Of a DNA stretch of 64,000 nt, positions 41,906 to 50,176 are shown piece by piece. How positions within the stretch are numbered: the first letter of the stretch is position 1; each line of letters starts with the position of its first letter. This DNA is from Planctomycetaceae bacterium (GTDB lineage Bacteria; Planctomycetota; Planctomycetia; Pirellulales; UBA7805), in NCBI GenBank assembly GCA_902630355.1, contig CACOUL010000009.1:1-64000 (forward strand). Direction: 5' to 3'. Under the pieces are notes generated by a model that did no database searches, had not been told where the DNA came from, and saw nothing but the letters and a program-made list of their open reading frames with translations. The translations under genes were made by a program, and so were the position numbers.

Positions 41906-44900
41906 TCAGCGGAAGTCGCGCGAGCGATGACTCAGCGACATGATCGCTTCGGGTAGTTCTTCCAGTTTCTCGGCGATCAGGTGGATCACCCGATCTTTCC
42001 GTTCCAGTCGACCGCGGGCGATCAGGGCGACCGCCTCGTTGGCAATTGAGCGAAATCGCTCCCAGGTTCCCGGGTGGATGATCAGGTTGGCAATCCCCGT
42101 TTCATCCTCAAGGGTGAGGAAGGTGATCCCGCTGGCCGTGCCGGGGCGTTGGCGATGCAGGACGAGGCCTGCCACTGCCACTTTTCGATCGCAGGGGTGG
42201 GTTTGCAGGTCGCGGCAGCAGACGACCCGGCGTTGGCCGAGAGAGGGACGGAAAAAAGCGAGCGGGTGGCCGCGCAGAGAAAGCCCTTGCGTTTGATAAT
42301 CGGTAAAGACCTGCTCCAGATCGGTGGGTGCGGCGAGTTGTTCGCAGGTATCGTCTTGCTGTAGTTCGTGGTCGAAGAGAGGATATTCGCGACGACTCTT
42401 TTCTTGTGCCAACGCACTCCAGAGTGCTGTGCGGCGATTGAGTGTGAGCGAGAGAAAGGCATCGGCGCGGCTCAATTGGGTGATCGTTGCCCGCCCGAGG
42501 CGGGTGCGGCGGGTGAAATCCTCGATCGATCTATAGAGGCACTCTTTACGGCAGTCGACGATCTGCCGGCCGACATCCCGGGGGAGCCCGCGGATCATCC
42601 GCAGCCCCAGGCGGAGTTGCAGCACGCCTCGGTGCTTTTCCAGCGTGCATTCCAAATCGCTCTGGTTGACGTCGGGTGGTTGCACGACGACTCCCATTTG
42701 TCGGCACGATCGAATCAATTGGGCGGGCGCATAAAATCCCATCGGCTGACTGTTTAAAAGACCGGCAGTGAAGGCCGCCGGATAGTGGTGCTTGAGCCAG
42801 GCAGACACGTAGACCAACAGCGCAAAGCTGGCAGCGTGCGATTCGGGAAATCCGTAGAGACCAAAACTGCGGAGTTGCGAGAAGAGGAGATCGCAGTACG
42901 CGGGGCTGTATCCTCGCTGTTGCATGCCGGCGATGAGTTGTTTGCGGAACGGATCGATCGAACCATCGGTCCGCCAGGCCCCCATGGCGCGACGCAGGGC
43001 ATCGGCCTGACCGGGGGTGAAGCCGGCGGCGGTGATTGCCAATCGCATGGCCTGTTCCTGAAAGAGCGGAACCCCCAGCGTTTTCTTCAGAACCGTCCGG
43101 ACTTCATCGCTGGGATAGTCGACCGGTTCGCTCCCACGTCGTCGCCGCAGGTAGGGGTGCACCATGTCTCCCTGAATGGGGCCAGGGCGGACGATGGCCA
43201 CCTCGATCACCAGATCATAAAACGTCCGCGGTCGCAGTCGGGGCAGCATGCTCATCTGGGCCCGGCTCTCGATCTGAAAAACCCCGACCGTCTCGGCGCG
43301 ACAGATCATGTCGTAAACCGCGGCATCTTCGGCAGGAATGCTCGCCAGGGTCAGTTTGCGTCCGGTGTGCCGCTCGATCAGGTCCAGCGCCTTGCGGATG
43401 GCGGTGAGCATTCCCAGTGAGAGACAGTCGACCTTAAGGATTCCGAGCGCGTCGAGGTCGTCTTTGTTCCACTCGATCACGGTCCGCCCCGCCATCGCCG
43501 CATTTTCGATCGGTACCAGTTCGCTTAACCGGCCGCGGGTCATAACCATGCCGCCGACATGTTGCGAGAGGTGTCGCGGGAACCCGCAGAGGGCATTGGC
43601 CAGGCGAATCCAGCGAGCGAGAAGCGGGTCCGGCAGGTTGAGTGGACCGGTGCGTTCTTTGATGGTTTCGATATCGATTTTTTTCAGGCGACCTGCGTTC
43701 TTGGCAACCCGGTCGATCGTTTCGGCCGCGATTCCCAGCGAGCGACCCATATCGCGAATTGCGGAGCGGGGCCGGTAAGTGATCACCTCGGCGGTCATGC
43801 CGACGCGGTGGCGGCCGTATTTCCGGTAGATGTATTGAAGCACCTCTTCGCGACGCTCGTGCTCGAAATCGACATCGATATCGGGTGCTTCGTTCCGCTC
43901 CCGACTGACGAAACGCTCGAAGAGAAGATCCATCCGGGCAGGATCGATTGCCGTGATGCCGAGGCAGTAACAGACGACAGAATTGGCGGCCGAGCCTCTT
44001 CCCTGGCAAAAAATCCCCTGGCGACGGGCAAACTGAACCAAGTCCCAGACGGTGAGGAAGTAGGCTTCGTAGTTCAATTCCGAGATTAATTTCAGTTCGT
44101 GTTCTATGCGCTGCGAGAGGTCTGCGCCGATTCCCGCCGGATACCTCCATCGCGCCCCCTGCCACGTCAGTTGTGCTAAGTGCGCCCTTGCGGTCATTCC
44201 TCGGGGAACGAGTTCTTCGGGATATTCGTAGCGAAGTTGGTCGAGCGAAAAGTGACAGGCGTCGGTAATTTCGAGCGTTCGCTCGATCGCCTCGGGTGCG
44301 GCCGCATAGAGTTTGCGGATCGTGGCGACGCTCCGCAGGTGATGTTCTGCATTGGGGGGCAAGTGCTGCCTGATATGCCGGACGGTCGTCGAATGACGGA
44401 CTGCTGTGACCGCCTCGTGCAGCGCGCGGCGCCTTCGCGTGTGATAGCGTACATCGCCTGCGGCGACGAGAGGCAGTTGGAGCGATTGCGAGAGCGCTTG
44501 CAGTTGCGCAAGTTTTCCGCGGTCGTCCCGATGCAAGTGAAGGGTGGCCATTAAACTGCAGTCAGATCCGAAGAGATCGCCATAGCGCTGCAACTGCCGG
44601 AGGTGCACAGCGTGCCGCGACCAGTTTTTTTGTGCCCGCAGCAGCTCCTCGGGGGAAACGGCCGCGTGGAGCCCTTCTGAGAACGCAGCGACATCATCGA
44701 ACGAGAGGCGGCAGTTCCCTTTTTTTGCCCGGCGGCGTCCCCGCGTGATCAGTCGGGCGAGGCGACCGTAAGAGGCCCGATCGGTGGCAAGCAGTACCAC
44801 CGGCGGTGCGTTGCGAGGAGTAATTTCAGCACCGATCAAAAGTTTCAGCTTGGCGGTGCGCGCCGCCGTATGGGCTCGCACGATACCGGCAAGCGAATTT

Positions 44901-45022
44901 TCATCGGTGATGGCCAGCCCGCTGTAGCCGAGGGCCGCGGCGCGACGGACCAGTTCTGCGGGGTGGGAGGCACCCCGAAGAAAAGAGAAGTTGCTGCGGC
45001 AATAGATTTCTGCGTAGGGCAT
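41906..45022 (-). CDS. dnaE2: Error-prone DNA polymerase III alpha subunit DnaE2 (ImuC)
   Basis: A 1038-residue C-family polymerase. The PHP domain starts CRSNFSFLRGASHPAELV, the form typical of DnaE2 rather than replicative DnaE1. The palm has GRGSAANSVVCYCLGIT and the catalytic PDIDVDFEHERREE with its Asp pair. The finger domain and helix-hairpin-helix follow (FPESHAASFALLVY), and the C-terminal OB domain includes GLVLHRQRPGTASGITFLTLEDE. It carries out mutagenic translesion synthesis with ImuA and ImuB. It lies 46 bases downstream of imuB in the same operon. Confidence 0.95.
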   Translation of the reverse strand: MPYAEIYCRSNFSFLRGASHPAELVRRAAALGYSGLAITDENSLAGIVRAHTAARTAKLKLLIGAEITPRNAPPVVLLATDRASYGRLARLITRGRRRAKKGNCRLSFDDVAAFSEGLHAAVSPEELLRAQKNWSRHAVHLRQLQRYGDLFGSDCSLMATLHLHRDDRGKLAQLQALSQSLQLPLVAAGDVRYHTRRRRALHEAVTAVRHSTTVRHIRQHLPPNAEHHLRSVATIRKLYAAAPEAIERTLEITDACHFSLDQLRYEYPEELVPRGMTARAHLAQLTWQGARWRYPAGIGADLSQRIEHELKLISELNYEAYFLTVWDLVQFARRQGIFCQGRGSAANSVVCYCLGITAIDPARMDLLFERFVSRERNEAPDIDVDFEHERREEVLQYIYRKYGRHRVGMTAEVITYRPRSAIRDMGRSLGIAAETIDRVAKNAGRLKKIDIETIKERTGPLNLPDPLLARWIRLANALCGFPRHLSQHVGGMVMTRGRLSELVPIENAAMAGRTVIEWNKDDLDALGILKVDCLSLGMLTAIRKALDLIERHTGRKLTLASIPAEDAAVYDMICRAETVGVFQIESRAQMSMLPRLRPRTFYDLVIEVAIVRPGPIQGDMVHPYLRRRRGSEPVDYPSDEVRTVLKKTLGVPLFQEQAMRLAITAAGFTPGQADALRRAMGAWRTDGSIDPFRKQLIAGMQQRGYSPAYCDLLFSQLRSFGLYGFPESHAASFALLVYVSAWLKHHYPAAFTAGLLNSQPMGFYAPAQLIRSCRQMGVVVQPPDVNQSDLECTLEKHRGVLQLRLGLRMIRGLPRDVGRQIVDCRKECLYRSIEDFTRRTRLGRATITQLSRADAFLSLTLNRRTALWSALAQEKSRREYPLFDHELQQDDTCEQLAAPTDLEQVFTDYQTQGLSLRGHPLAFFRPSLGQRRVVCCRDLQTHPCDRKVAVAGLVLHRQRPGTASGITFLTLEDETGIANLIIHPGTWERFRSIANEAVALIARGRLERKDRVIHLIAEKLEELPEAIMSLSHRSRDFR

Positions 45023-45068
45023 GATGTGTGATCGGGGGCTGACGGTGGGCGAAGGGTCTGCAGGCGGT

Positions 45069-46559
45069 TCAATCGAACTGGCCGTGCAGAAACCAATCTC
45101 GAGCGGTGCGAAAAATCCAGAACCGTTTCAGCGACGTGGTCTCGACGCGATAGTAGTCGCGAAAAACGCGCCGCGCGCGATGGTGTGTGTGCCGGCTCGA
45201 TTCGATCCGCTCGGGGCCCTCGATCAACCGCACCGTGTGATGGCCCCCGAGGCAGTAAAATTCGAGCGGTAGATCGTCCCGGTCGCAGCGGGTAATCTCG
45301 ATGCGTTGCGGGTTGCGGTGCAGCCAGAGGGGACGAAGATCGATGCTGTGGGAAGTTTTGCGTATTGCCGGTGTGCGATTTCTCCTCGAGCGGCGTGCTG
45401 TCGATACGAATCGTACGGCCCGTTCGGCAATCGCATCGGTTCGCAACTGCGGCTGCGCGACGGCCCGCGATCCCAGACGACCGTGCAGCCTTTCGAGGCA
45501 GCGCTCGAGCGAGGCAGCAAAGGGGTTGGTTGGCAGGGAGTCTGTCGAGTGGGCCCCCTCGTGGTGGTCGAACCAGGTGAGTTGCCGGTATTCTTGCTGG
45601 GCACTCTCGGTCACGGTCAAAATGATATCGCAGACCGGAGCGGTGAGGGGCGTTCGTTCGAGACGGAGTCCGAGCAATTCGGCGAGGTGGGGTACGTCTC
45701 CGCAGGCGTGGTAAAGGGCCACGGCGAAGTGTACTTCGGTCCGATCCTGTAGTTTCAGCCGACAAGCGATGCCGAGCGGGATGCGGCTGCGATCAGAAAG
45801 GGTGTGACCGATTCGGTCCACGAGTTGCCGGAACACTGCGTTCACAAGATCGCAGTCGCAGGTAGGGAATTCAAAAGACCATTCGGCGCTGGTTTCCTCC
45901 GGTGGTGGAAGGATCGGTAAAGACTCTGCAAGGTTCCCGGTGACGCGATCGATGCTTTGGGCCACTTCCTTTCCAAACCGCGAGGCCAGTTGTTTGCGGG
46001 GCAGGGCGAGAAGTTGCCCTACGGTATGGATGCCCAACAGTGCGAGCGACTCGATGGCCCCCGGCTGTAGCCTCAAGGCGGCGACCGGTAGCGGCGCGAG
46101 TGTTTTGAGGGGAGGAGTTCCGGGCGCAAGCTGGTGTAGCGCGATTGCCGGCGCCCGGAAGGGGGGGGGATCGTCGAGGACGGGGTATCTGCCGAAGTGG
46201 GCCAGGGCCCAGGCGGTGCCGATCGAGTTGGCGAGTCCCAGGTGCGCCCGCACGTGTCGCCGACACAAGGCACGGGACAGCGTTTTTACTAATCCTTGCT
46301 CTCCACCGAAGAGGGGACCTAATCCGGTGATCTCCAGCAGGAGCGTACTGCCGGCGATTCCCCGCTCGCCGGGCTCGCGCTCGATCGACACGCAGGGGCT
46401 GAACTGCTGGCACCAGAGCGCAAAGGCCTCGAGGCGCTTTTGCTCCCTCTCTCGCCGATGGGGCGCCTTGAGCCGCTCGCCTCGTTCTGCCTCGTCGGGT
46501 GGAAGGGGGTCAGGGAGCCAGAGGCAGAGATGGCGCCTGACGGAACGTTCCGCTTGCAT
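45069..46559 (-). CDS. imuB: ImuB, inactive Y-family polymerase-like adaptor
   Basis: A 496-residue Y-family polymerase homologue. The N-terminal catalytic positions are not conserved: the strand that should read DMDxFFA is LCLWLPD, and the SxDE strand is LLLEITGLGPLFGG, so it should not polymerise. The middle keeps helix-hairpin-helix and little-finger patterns (LALLGIHTVGQLLALP). A likely beta-clamp motif, QLTWF, is at about residue 326, matching the position known in mycobacterial ImuB. It bridges DnaE2, ImuA and the clamp. The ATG lies 50 bases inside the end of imuA. Confidence 0.9.
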   Translation of the reverse strand: MQAERSVRRHLCLWLPDPLPPDEAERGERLKAPHRREREQKRLEAFALWCQQFSPCVSIEREPGERGIAGSTLLLEITGLGPLFGGEQGLVKTLSRALCRRHVRAHLGLANSIGTAWALAHFGRYPVLDDPPPFRAPAIALHQLAPGTPPLKTLAPLPVAALRLQPGAIESLALLGIHTVGQLLALPRKQLASRFGKEVAQSIDRVTGNLAESLPILPPPEETSAEWSFEFPTCDCDLVNAVFRQLVDRIGHTLSDRSRIPLGIACRLKLQDRTEVHFAVALYHACGDVPHLAELLGLRLERTPLTAPVCDIILTVTESAQQEYRQLTWFDHHEGAHSTDSLPTNPFAASLERCLERLHGRLGSRAVAQPQLRTDAIAERAVRFVSTARRSRRNRTPAIRKTSHSIDLRPLWLHRNPQRIEITRCDRDDLPLEFYCLGGHHTVRLIEGPERIESSRHTHHRARRVFRDYYRVETTSLKRFWIFRTARDWFLHGQFD

Positions 46560-47301
46560 AGTCCATTTCCAGTTCAATCCGGTTGCCGGCCGCCAGATGC
46601 GCACCGCGCAAACGCTCGATGCAGAGCCGATGTTGAAAAAAAGGGGAGGCGTGCCTTCCCGGTCGGTGTGCGTCGGTCGCCGTCACCCTCAGCCGCGTTC
46701 TGGCGGCAGTCGGTTGCCGGCGCGTTGTTTCCGCACGCAGCAAGAGCCCCAAGGTGTCGTATTGTTCGCAGGCGTGCTGCAGGCGACGGAGGTGACGGAG
46801 CGTAGGCCGCACGGCCCGCCAGAGTACGGCAGCAAATCCCCGGCAACGGACTGCCTGTTCCAGAGCCCAGATTGCTTCCGTACTTCGTTTGGGCCGGAGG
46901 ACAATGAGTTGTTGCGGTGCGATACCGATTGCAGTGGCCGGATGAGGATAAAATTGTCGGCAAGGATCGAGGACGGCAATAGCGCGGCCGTCCCGGCTTG
47001 CGACGCGTGCCAGGCAGAGGGCCAATGTTCCGCTACCGAAACCGCGATGCAGAATTTCGATCAGTTCACCGGCGGGCAGTCCGTGCGGAAAAATTTTTTC
47101 TAGTACCCCTTCTTCCTCCTCGCGCGCGGCAGTGTGCGCATGTCGCTGCGTTCCGGTTTTCTCTTGTGTTTCTGTTTTCTCCCCTATTTCTGCTTCTGCT
47201 TCTGCCGTCTGCCTTGCGGGGGCCAGTAAATCACCGAGTGTGGCCTTTAATTCCGCAAGCGACGCAGTTCTCGACAGAAGCGAGGGGTCAGGGGGAGTCA
47301 T
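46510..47301 (-). CDS. imuA: ImuA, RecA-like translesion accessory protein
   Basis: A 263-residue protein of the ImuA/SulA-related RecA-like family. After a charged low-complexity N-terminus (Glu/Thr-rich, residues ~30-60), the core begins IFPHGLPAGELIEILHRGFGSGTLALCLAR, here given as one known stretch split at the P-loop: IFPHGLPAGELIEIL then HRGFGSGTLALCLAR. The P-loop is degenerate. RecA-like strands follow (AIAVLDPCRQFYP, QQLIVLRP, AAVLWRAVRP). It belongs to the SOS-inducible mutasome. ATG 47301 is chosen; a longer TTG start exists at 47349, but this overlaps the predicted promoter -10. Confidence 0.88.
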   Translation of the reverse strand: MTPPDPSLLSRTASLAELKATLGDLLAPARQTAEAEAEIGEKTETQEKTGTQRHAHTAAREEEEGVLEKIFPHGLPAGELIEILHRGFGSGTLALCLARVASRDGRAIAVLDPCRQFYPHPATAIGIAPQQLIVLRPKRSTEAIWALEQAVRCRGFAAVLWRAVRPTLRHLRRLQHACEQYDTLGLLLRAETTRRQPTAARTRLRVTATDAHRPGRHASPFFQHRLCIERLRGAHLAAGNRIELEMDYASGTFRQAPSLPLAP

Positions 47302-47340
47302 TTTCCTTGCTCGCGGGTCCTTGTTTTTGACTTTAAGGGT

Positions 47341-47369
47341 ACTGTACAAATGTATCGTATCGGTGTCTA
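47341..47369 (-). promoter_or_regulatory. Promoter of imuA-imuB-dnaE2 with a palindrome over the -10
   Basis: On the minus strand TAGACA (47364-47369) and TACAGT (47341-47346) are 17 bases apart. The palindrome GTACTGTAC (47339-47347) covers the -10, and a CTAG-TT-CTAG dyad (47367-47376) lies on the -35. A repressor such as LexA could bind here; the motif does not match the E. coli or Bacillus LexA boxes. Confidence 0.5.
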
Positions 47370-47492
47370 GTTCTAGCTGAGAGAATCCTGGGAGAATTTC
47401 TTAAAAAGCATGTATGCCCATCCGCCGTTCCACGCCGAAAAATGTGGCCGTTTGCCGCATGGATCGCTCACTCGCCTGCAGGAATCCTTGCT

Positions 47493-48938
47493 ATGCGCTA
47501 TCCCGTCCCGCTTCTGGTCCTGATTTTTGCGCTGGGTCACCTTGGCGGTTGCAATCGCCCTTCCCCGTCGTCCGCACCACCGGATCCGGCACAAGTTGCC
47601 GCCGAAAAGGCGCGTCGCGAAGCGGAACGGCAGACGGCAGAAGCGGCAGAAAAGATTGCGGAGGCTGATCGACGGCTTGCGGAGGCAAAAAAACAGCGGG
47701 CAGCGGCCGAAGTGCTTTCGGCCGAGACGCAGCAGCGACTCAAAAAAATAGCGGTCGCCGAAGCGGCAGAGAAAAAAGCAGCCGAGGTTGCCCGCGGTGC
47801 GGAAAAGTCGGCCGCGGCCGCTCGCCAGCGCGCGATCGAGGCCCAATCGCGTGCTCGCCAAGCGGAGGCTGCGGCCAAGAAGAAAGAAAAAACGGTAGAG
47901 AAAAAACTTCAGGCCGCCGAGTCCGCGCTCGCCGCTGCGGAGGCCGCCCGTAACGAAGCGACTCAGGCGCGAGACGAAGCGGCGCAGTTCCGTTCCTCGG
48001 TCGTGCAGGATGCCGATGCAGCCCGCCAGGAGAATCAAACGGCGCGCGAGGCACTCGAAACGGCCCGGCAGCAGCAACAACTTGCCGAGAAGGCGGCAGC
48101 CCTTGCCAGTCGTCAGCAAAAGGCGGCAATCGAAGCACAGCAGGCGGCCGATAAGGAGCGGCAGTTGGCCACAGCGGCCCGCACCCGGGCGATTGCAGCG
48201 CAAAAAAAACAACGCGATCTGATTGCCAAAGCAGAAAAGAAGCGGCAGGCGGCCGAGGAAGCGCATCGCACCCTCGCCGCAGCTAGCGAGGAGGTTCGCC
48301 TCGCCAGAATTCGCCTTGAGAAGTTACAGGAAAGTGTCGAGGCAAGCCAGCGGGCACTCGGGCAAACGCAACAGGCACTCGAGTCACAGCAGCAGACGGC
48401 GACTGCGGCGGTTGCGGCTGCGGAGAAGCAGCGGCGGGCAGTCGAGCAGGCAACCAGCGGTCTGGAGAAGGCCCGCCGGTCCTTTGCTGATGAACGCAAG
48501 ACGCTCCGCGAATTGCGAGGGGATGTTACGCGAGATGTCGCTTCACTCAAAAAGCAAAAGAAGCAACTCAGCCGCACAAAAAATGAACTCCAGGAGGAGC
48601 GCCAACATTTAACGGAGGAAAAAGCAGTCCTTGTCGCCGCATCCGGTGACTTGGCACAGCAGCGGGAGCAACTTGGCCGCAAACAGAAGAAAATCGCACA
48701 GCAGCAGAAGGATGCCGAAGCAAAATTGCGATCGATCGAGGCAAAGATTGCGTCGGCTGAGAAGAGACTCGCCGACCGGGAGGCCCGCCTGGCGGACACG
48801 CGGCGGGCGGCTCCCCCTAAGCGGGTAGCCGAAGCGGAGACGGAAGCCGACGAACCGGCGGCGGAGGATGATGCGGGGCCGCAGGACGAAAACGATGCGA
48901 CAGAAAAGCCCGAAGAAAAACCGGCCGCGACCCGTTAG
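47493..48938 (+). CDS. Long coiled-coil lipoprotein
   Basis: A 481-residue protein. A signal peptide ends in the lipobox HLGGC, so it should be lipid-anchored. Residues ~30-430 are nearly continuous coiled coil rich in Ala, Glu, Lys, Gln and Arg (for example AEKARREAERQTAEAAEKIA). The tail is acidic (EADEPAAEDDAGPQDEN). It resembles TolA- or OmpH-like helical rods in composition only. No enzyme motif is present. ATG 47493 was chosen for the signal peptide; a GTG at 47442 is upstream. It is divergent from imuA and convergent with the deacetylase gene, seven bases between stops. Confidence 0.78.
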   Translation: MRYPVPLLVLIFALGHLGGCNRPSPSSAPPDPAQVAAEKARREAERQTAEAAEKIAEADRRLAEAKKQRAAAEVLSAETQQRLKKIAVAEAAEKKAAEVARGAEKSAAAARQRAIEAQSRARQAEAAAKKKEKTVEKKLQAAESALAAAEAARNEATQARDEAAQFRSSVVQDADAARQENQTAREALETARQQQQLAEKAAALASRQQKAAIEAQQAADKERQLATAARTRAIAAQKKQRDLIAKAEKKRQAAEEAHRTLAAASEEVRLARIRLEKLQESVEASQRALGQTQQALESQQQTATAAVAAAEKQRRAVEQATSGLEKARRSFADERKTLRELRGDVTRDVASLKKQKKQLSRTKNELQEERQHLTEEKAVLVAASGDLAQQREQLGRKQKKIAQQQKDAEAKLRSIEAKIASAEKRLADREARLADTRRAAPPKRVAEAETEADEPAAEDDAGPQDENDATEKPEEKPAATR

Positions 48939-48945
48939 GCCTCTT

Positions 48946-49890
48946 TCAAGTTTGGTCGCTGACGAGCGATTCCAGGTGGATTTTCACGCACGCACCGAGT
49001 GCCTGGGGGTTGTAACCCCCTTCGAGCAAGCTCACCACGCGTCCCTGGCAGTGGACCCCAGCAACGTCGAGCACGCAGCGACTTAAAGTCGAAAAATCGT
49101 CCTCGCAAAGACCGAACGAACCGACCGGGTCGGCGTGGTGTGCGTCGAATCCCGCACTCAATACGATCAATTCGGGGCGCTGTTTGGCGGCGATGGTTTC
49201 CAGACTCTGGCGGAACTTTTCGAGATAATCGTCAGCGGCGATGCCGAATGGTAGTGGCAGGTTGCGGGTGGTGCCCAGGCCGGGCCCACTTCCGGTTTCT
49301 TCGGTCCGCCCGCTTCCCGGATAGAAGGGCCAACGGTGGGCAGAGAAGAACGCAACGTTGGGATCGCGATAAAAAATATCTTGCGTGCCGTTGCCGTGAT
49401 GCACGTCCCAGTCGACAATCAACACGCGGCTGACCCCCTCCGCGTCTCGCGCATGGGCGGCAGCAATTGCCGCGTGATTCAAGAGACAGAAGCCCATGGC
49501 CCCATCGGCCAGGGCGTGGTGACCGGGTGGGCGGAGGAGGCAGAACGCATTTTTTGCCTTGCCGGCGCAGACGCGACTGACCGCATCGCAGGCTGCCCCG
49601 GCGGCGCGGCGGGCCACGAGATAAGAGTGTGGCGATACGACCGTATCTTGCTCGATCCGACCGCCCCCGTCCCGGGTAAACGCTTCGAGTCGGGCGAGAT
49701 ATTCTGGGGTATGCACCCGCAATAAACTCTCTTCGCTCGCTTCAGTCCACTCGACGTCATCGCACCGATCCGCCAGATCGGTGTCGGCGATGGCGGCATT
49801 GACCGCGATAATTCGGTCGGGCGATTCAACGTGATTGCCTGTCTCGTGCTGCTGAAAAAAGGGATCGCGGCAAAGGAGGGTTGCGGACAT
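48946..49890 (-). CDS. Histone deacetylase family protein (acetoin utilisation/APAH type)
   Basis: A 314-residue zinc-dependent deacylase of the arginase-deacetylase fold, at family length. Motifs are RPPGHHALADGAMGFCLLNH (catalytic His 124/125), VDWDVHHGNGTQDIFY (zinc ligands D162, H164), LSAGFDAHHADPVG (zinc ligand D249) and LEGGYN (Y293). All catalytic residues are present, so it should deacetylate a protein lysine, a polyamine or another small molecule. ATG 49890 is chosen because the catalytic fold begins directly there; upstream in-frame sequence is not conserved-looking. Confidence 0.93.
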   Translation of the reverse strand: MSATLLCRDPFFQQHETGNHVESPDRIIAVNAAIADTDLADRCDDVEWTEASEESLLRVHTPEYLARLEAFTRDGGGRIEQDTVVSPHSYLVARRAAGAACDAVSRVCAGKAKNAFCLLRPPGHHALADGAMGFCLLNHAAIAAAHARDAEGVSRVLIVDWDVHHGNGTQDIFYRDPNVAFFSAHRWPFYPGSGRTEETGSGPGLGTTRNLPLPFGIAADDYLEKFRQSLETIAAKQRPELIVLSAGFDAHHADPVGSFGLCEDDFSTLSRCVLDVAGVHCQGRVVSLLEGGYNPQALGACVKIHLESLVSDQT

Positions 49891-50176
49891 CGGGTCGATC
49901 GCAAGCGTCAGGGTTTCGGGTGTCGGCGGAGAGGTGGGACCCTCCTCCTTTTTGATGTGATCATAGGCGAAAAAAGCCTGGGTCCCAAATCGATGCGACC
50001 GATGGGGTCGAGTTGAGAGGCCTGCAGCGGGGAAATCGCACTCTCGGGGTGGGAGCGGCGCCCGATTTCCCCTCCCGCTCACCTTGTCTACCCCACCCAC
50101 GGACCTCTATAATGGGCGGTTTGTGTTTCCCCGCGGTGTCCAAGTTCCGCCTGTTTCTCTCGGGAGTCTGCCACGC

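Noticed and set aside
45940-47103. 387-codon plus-strand frame antisense to imuA and imuB
   Set aside because: imuA and imuB are clearly identified on the other strand; the antisense frame is Arg/Ser/Cys-rich with no motif.
47302-47420. Known LexA boxes upstream of imuA
   Set aside because: I looked for CTGT-N8-ACAG, GAAC-N4-GTTC and GTTC-N7-GTTC and found none; only the new palindromes are reported.
47580-48800. Apparent DNA repeats of GCG/GCA/CAG/GAG codons
   Set aside because: They come from heptad-like Ala, Gln, Glu and Lys codons of the coiled-coil lipoprotein, not from a true DNA repeat array.
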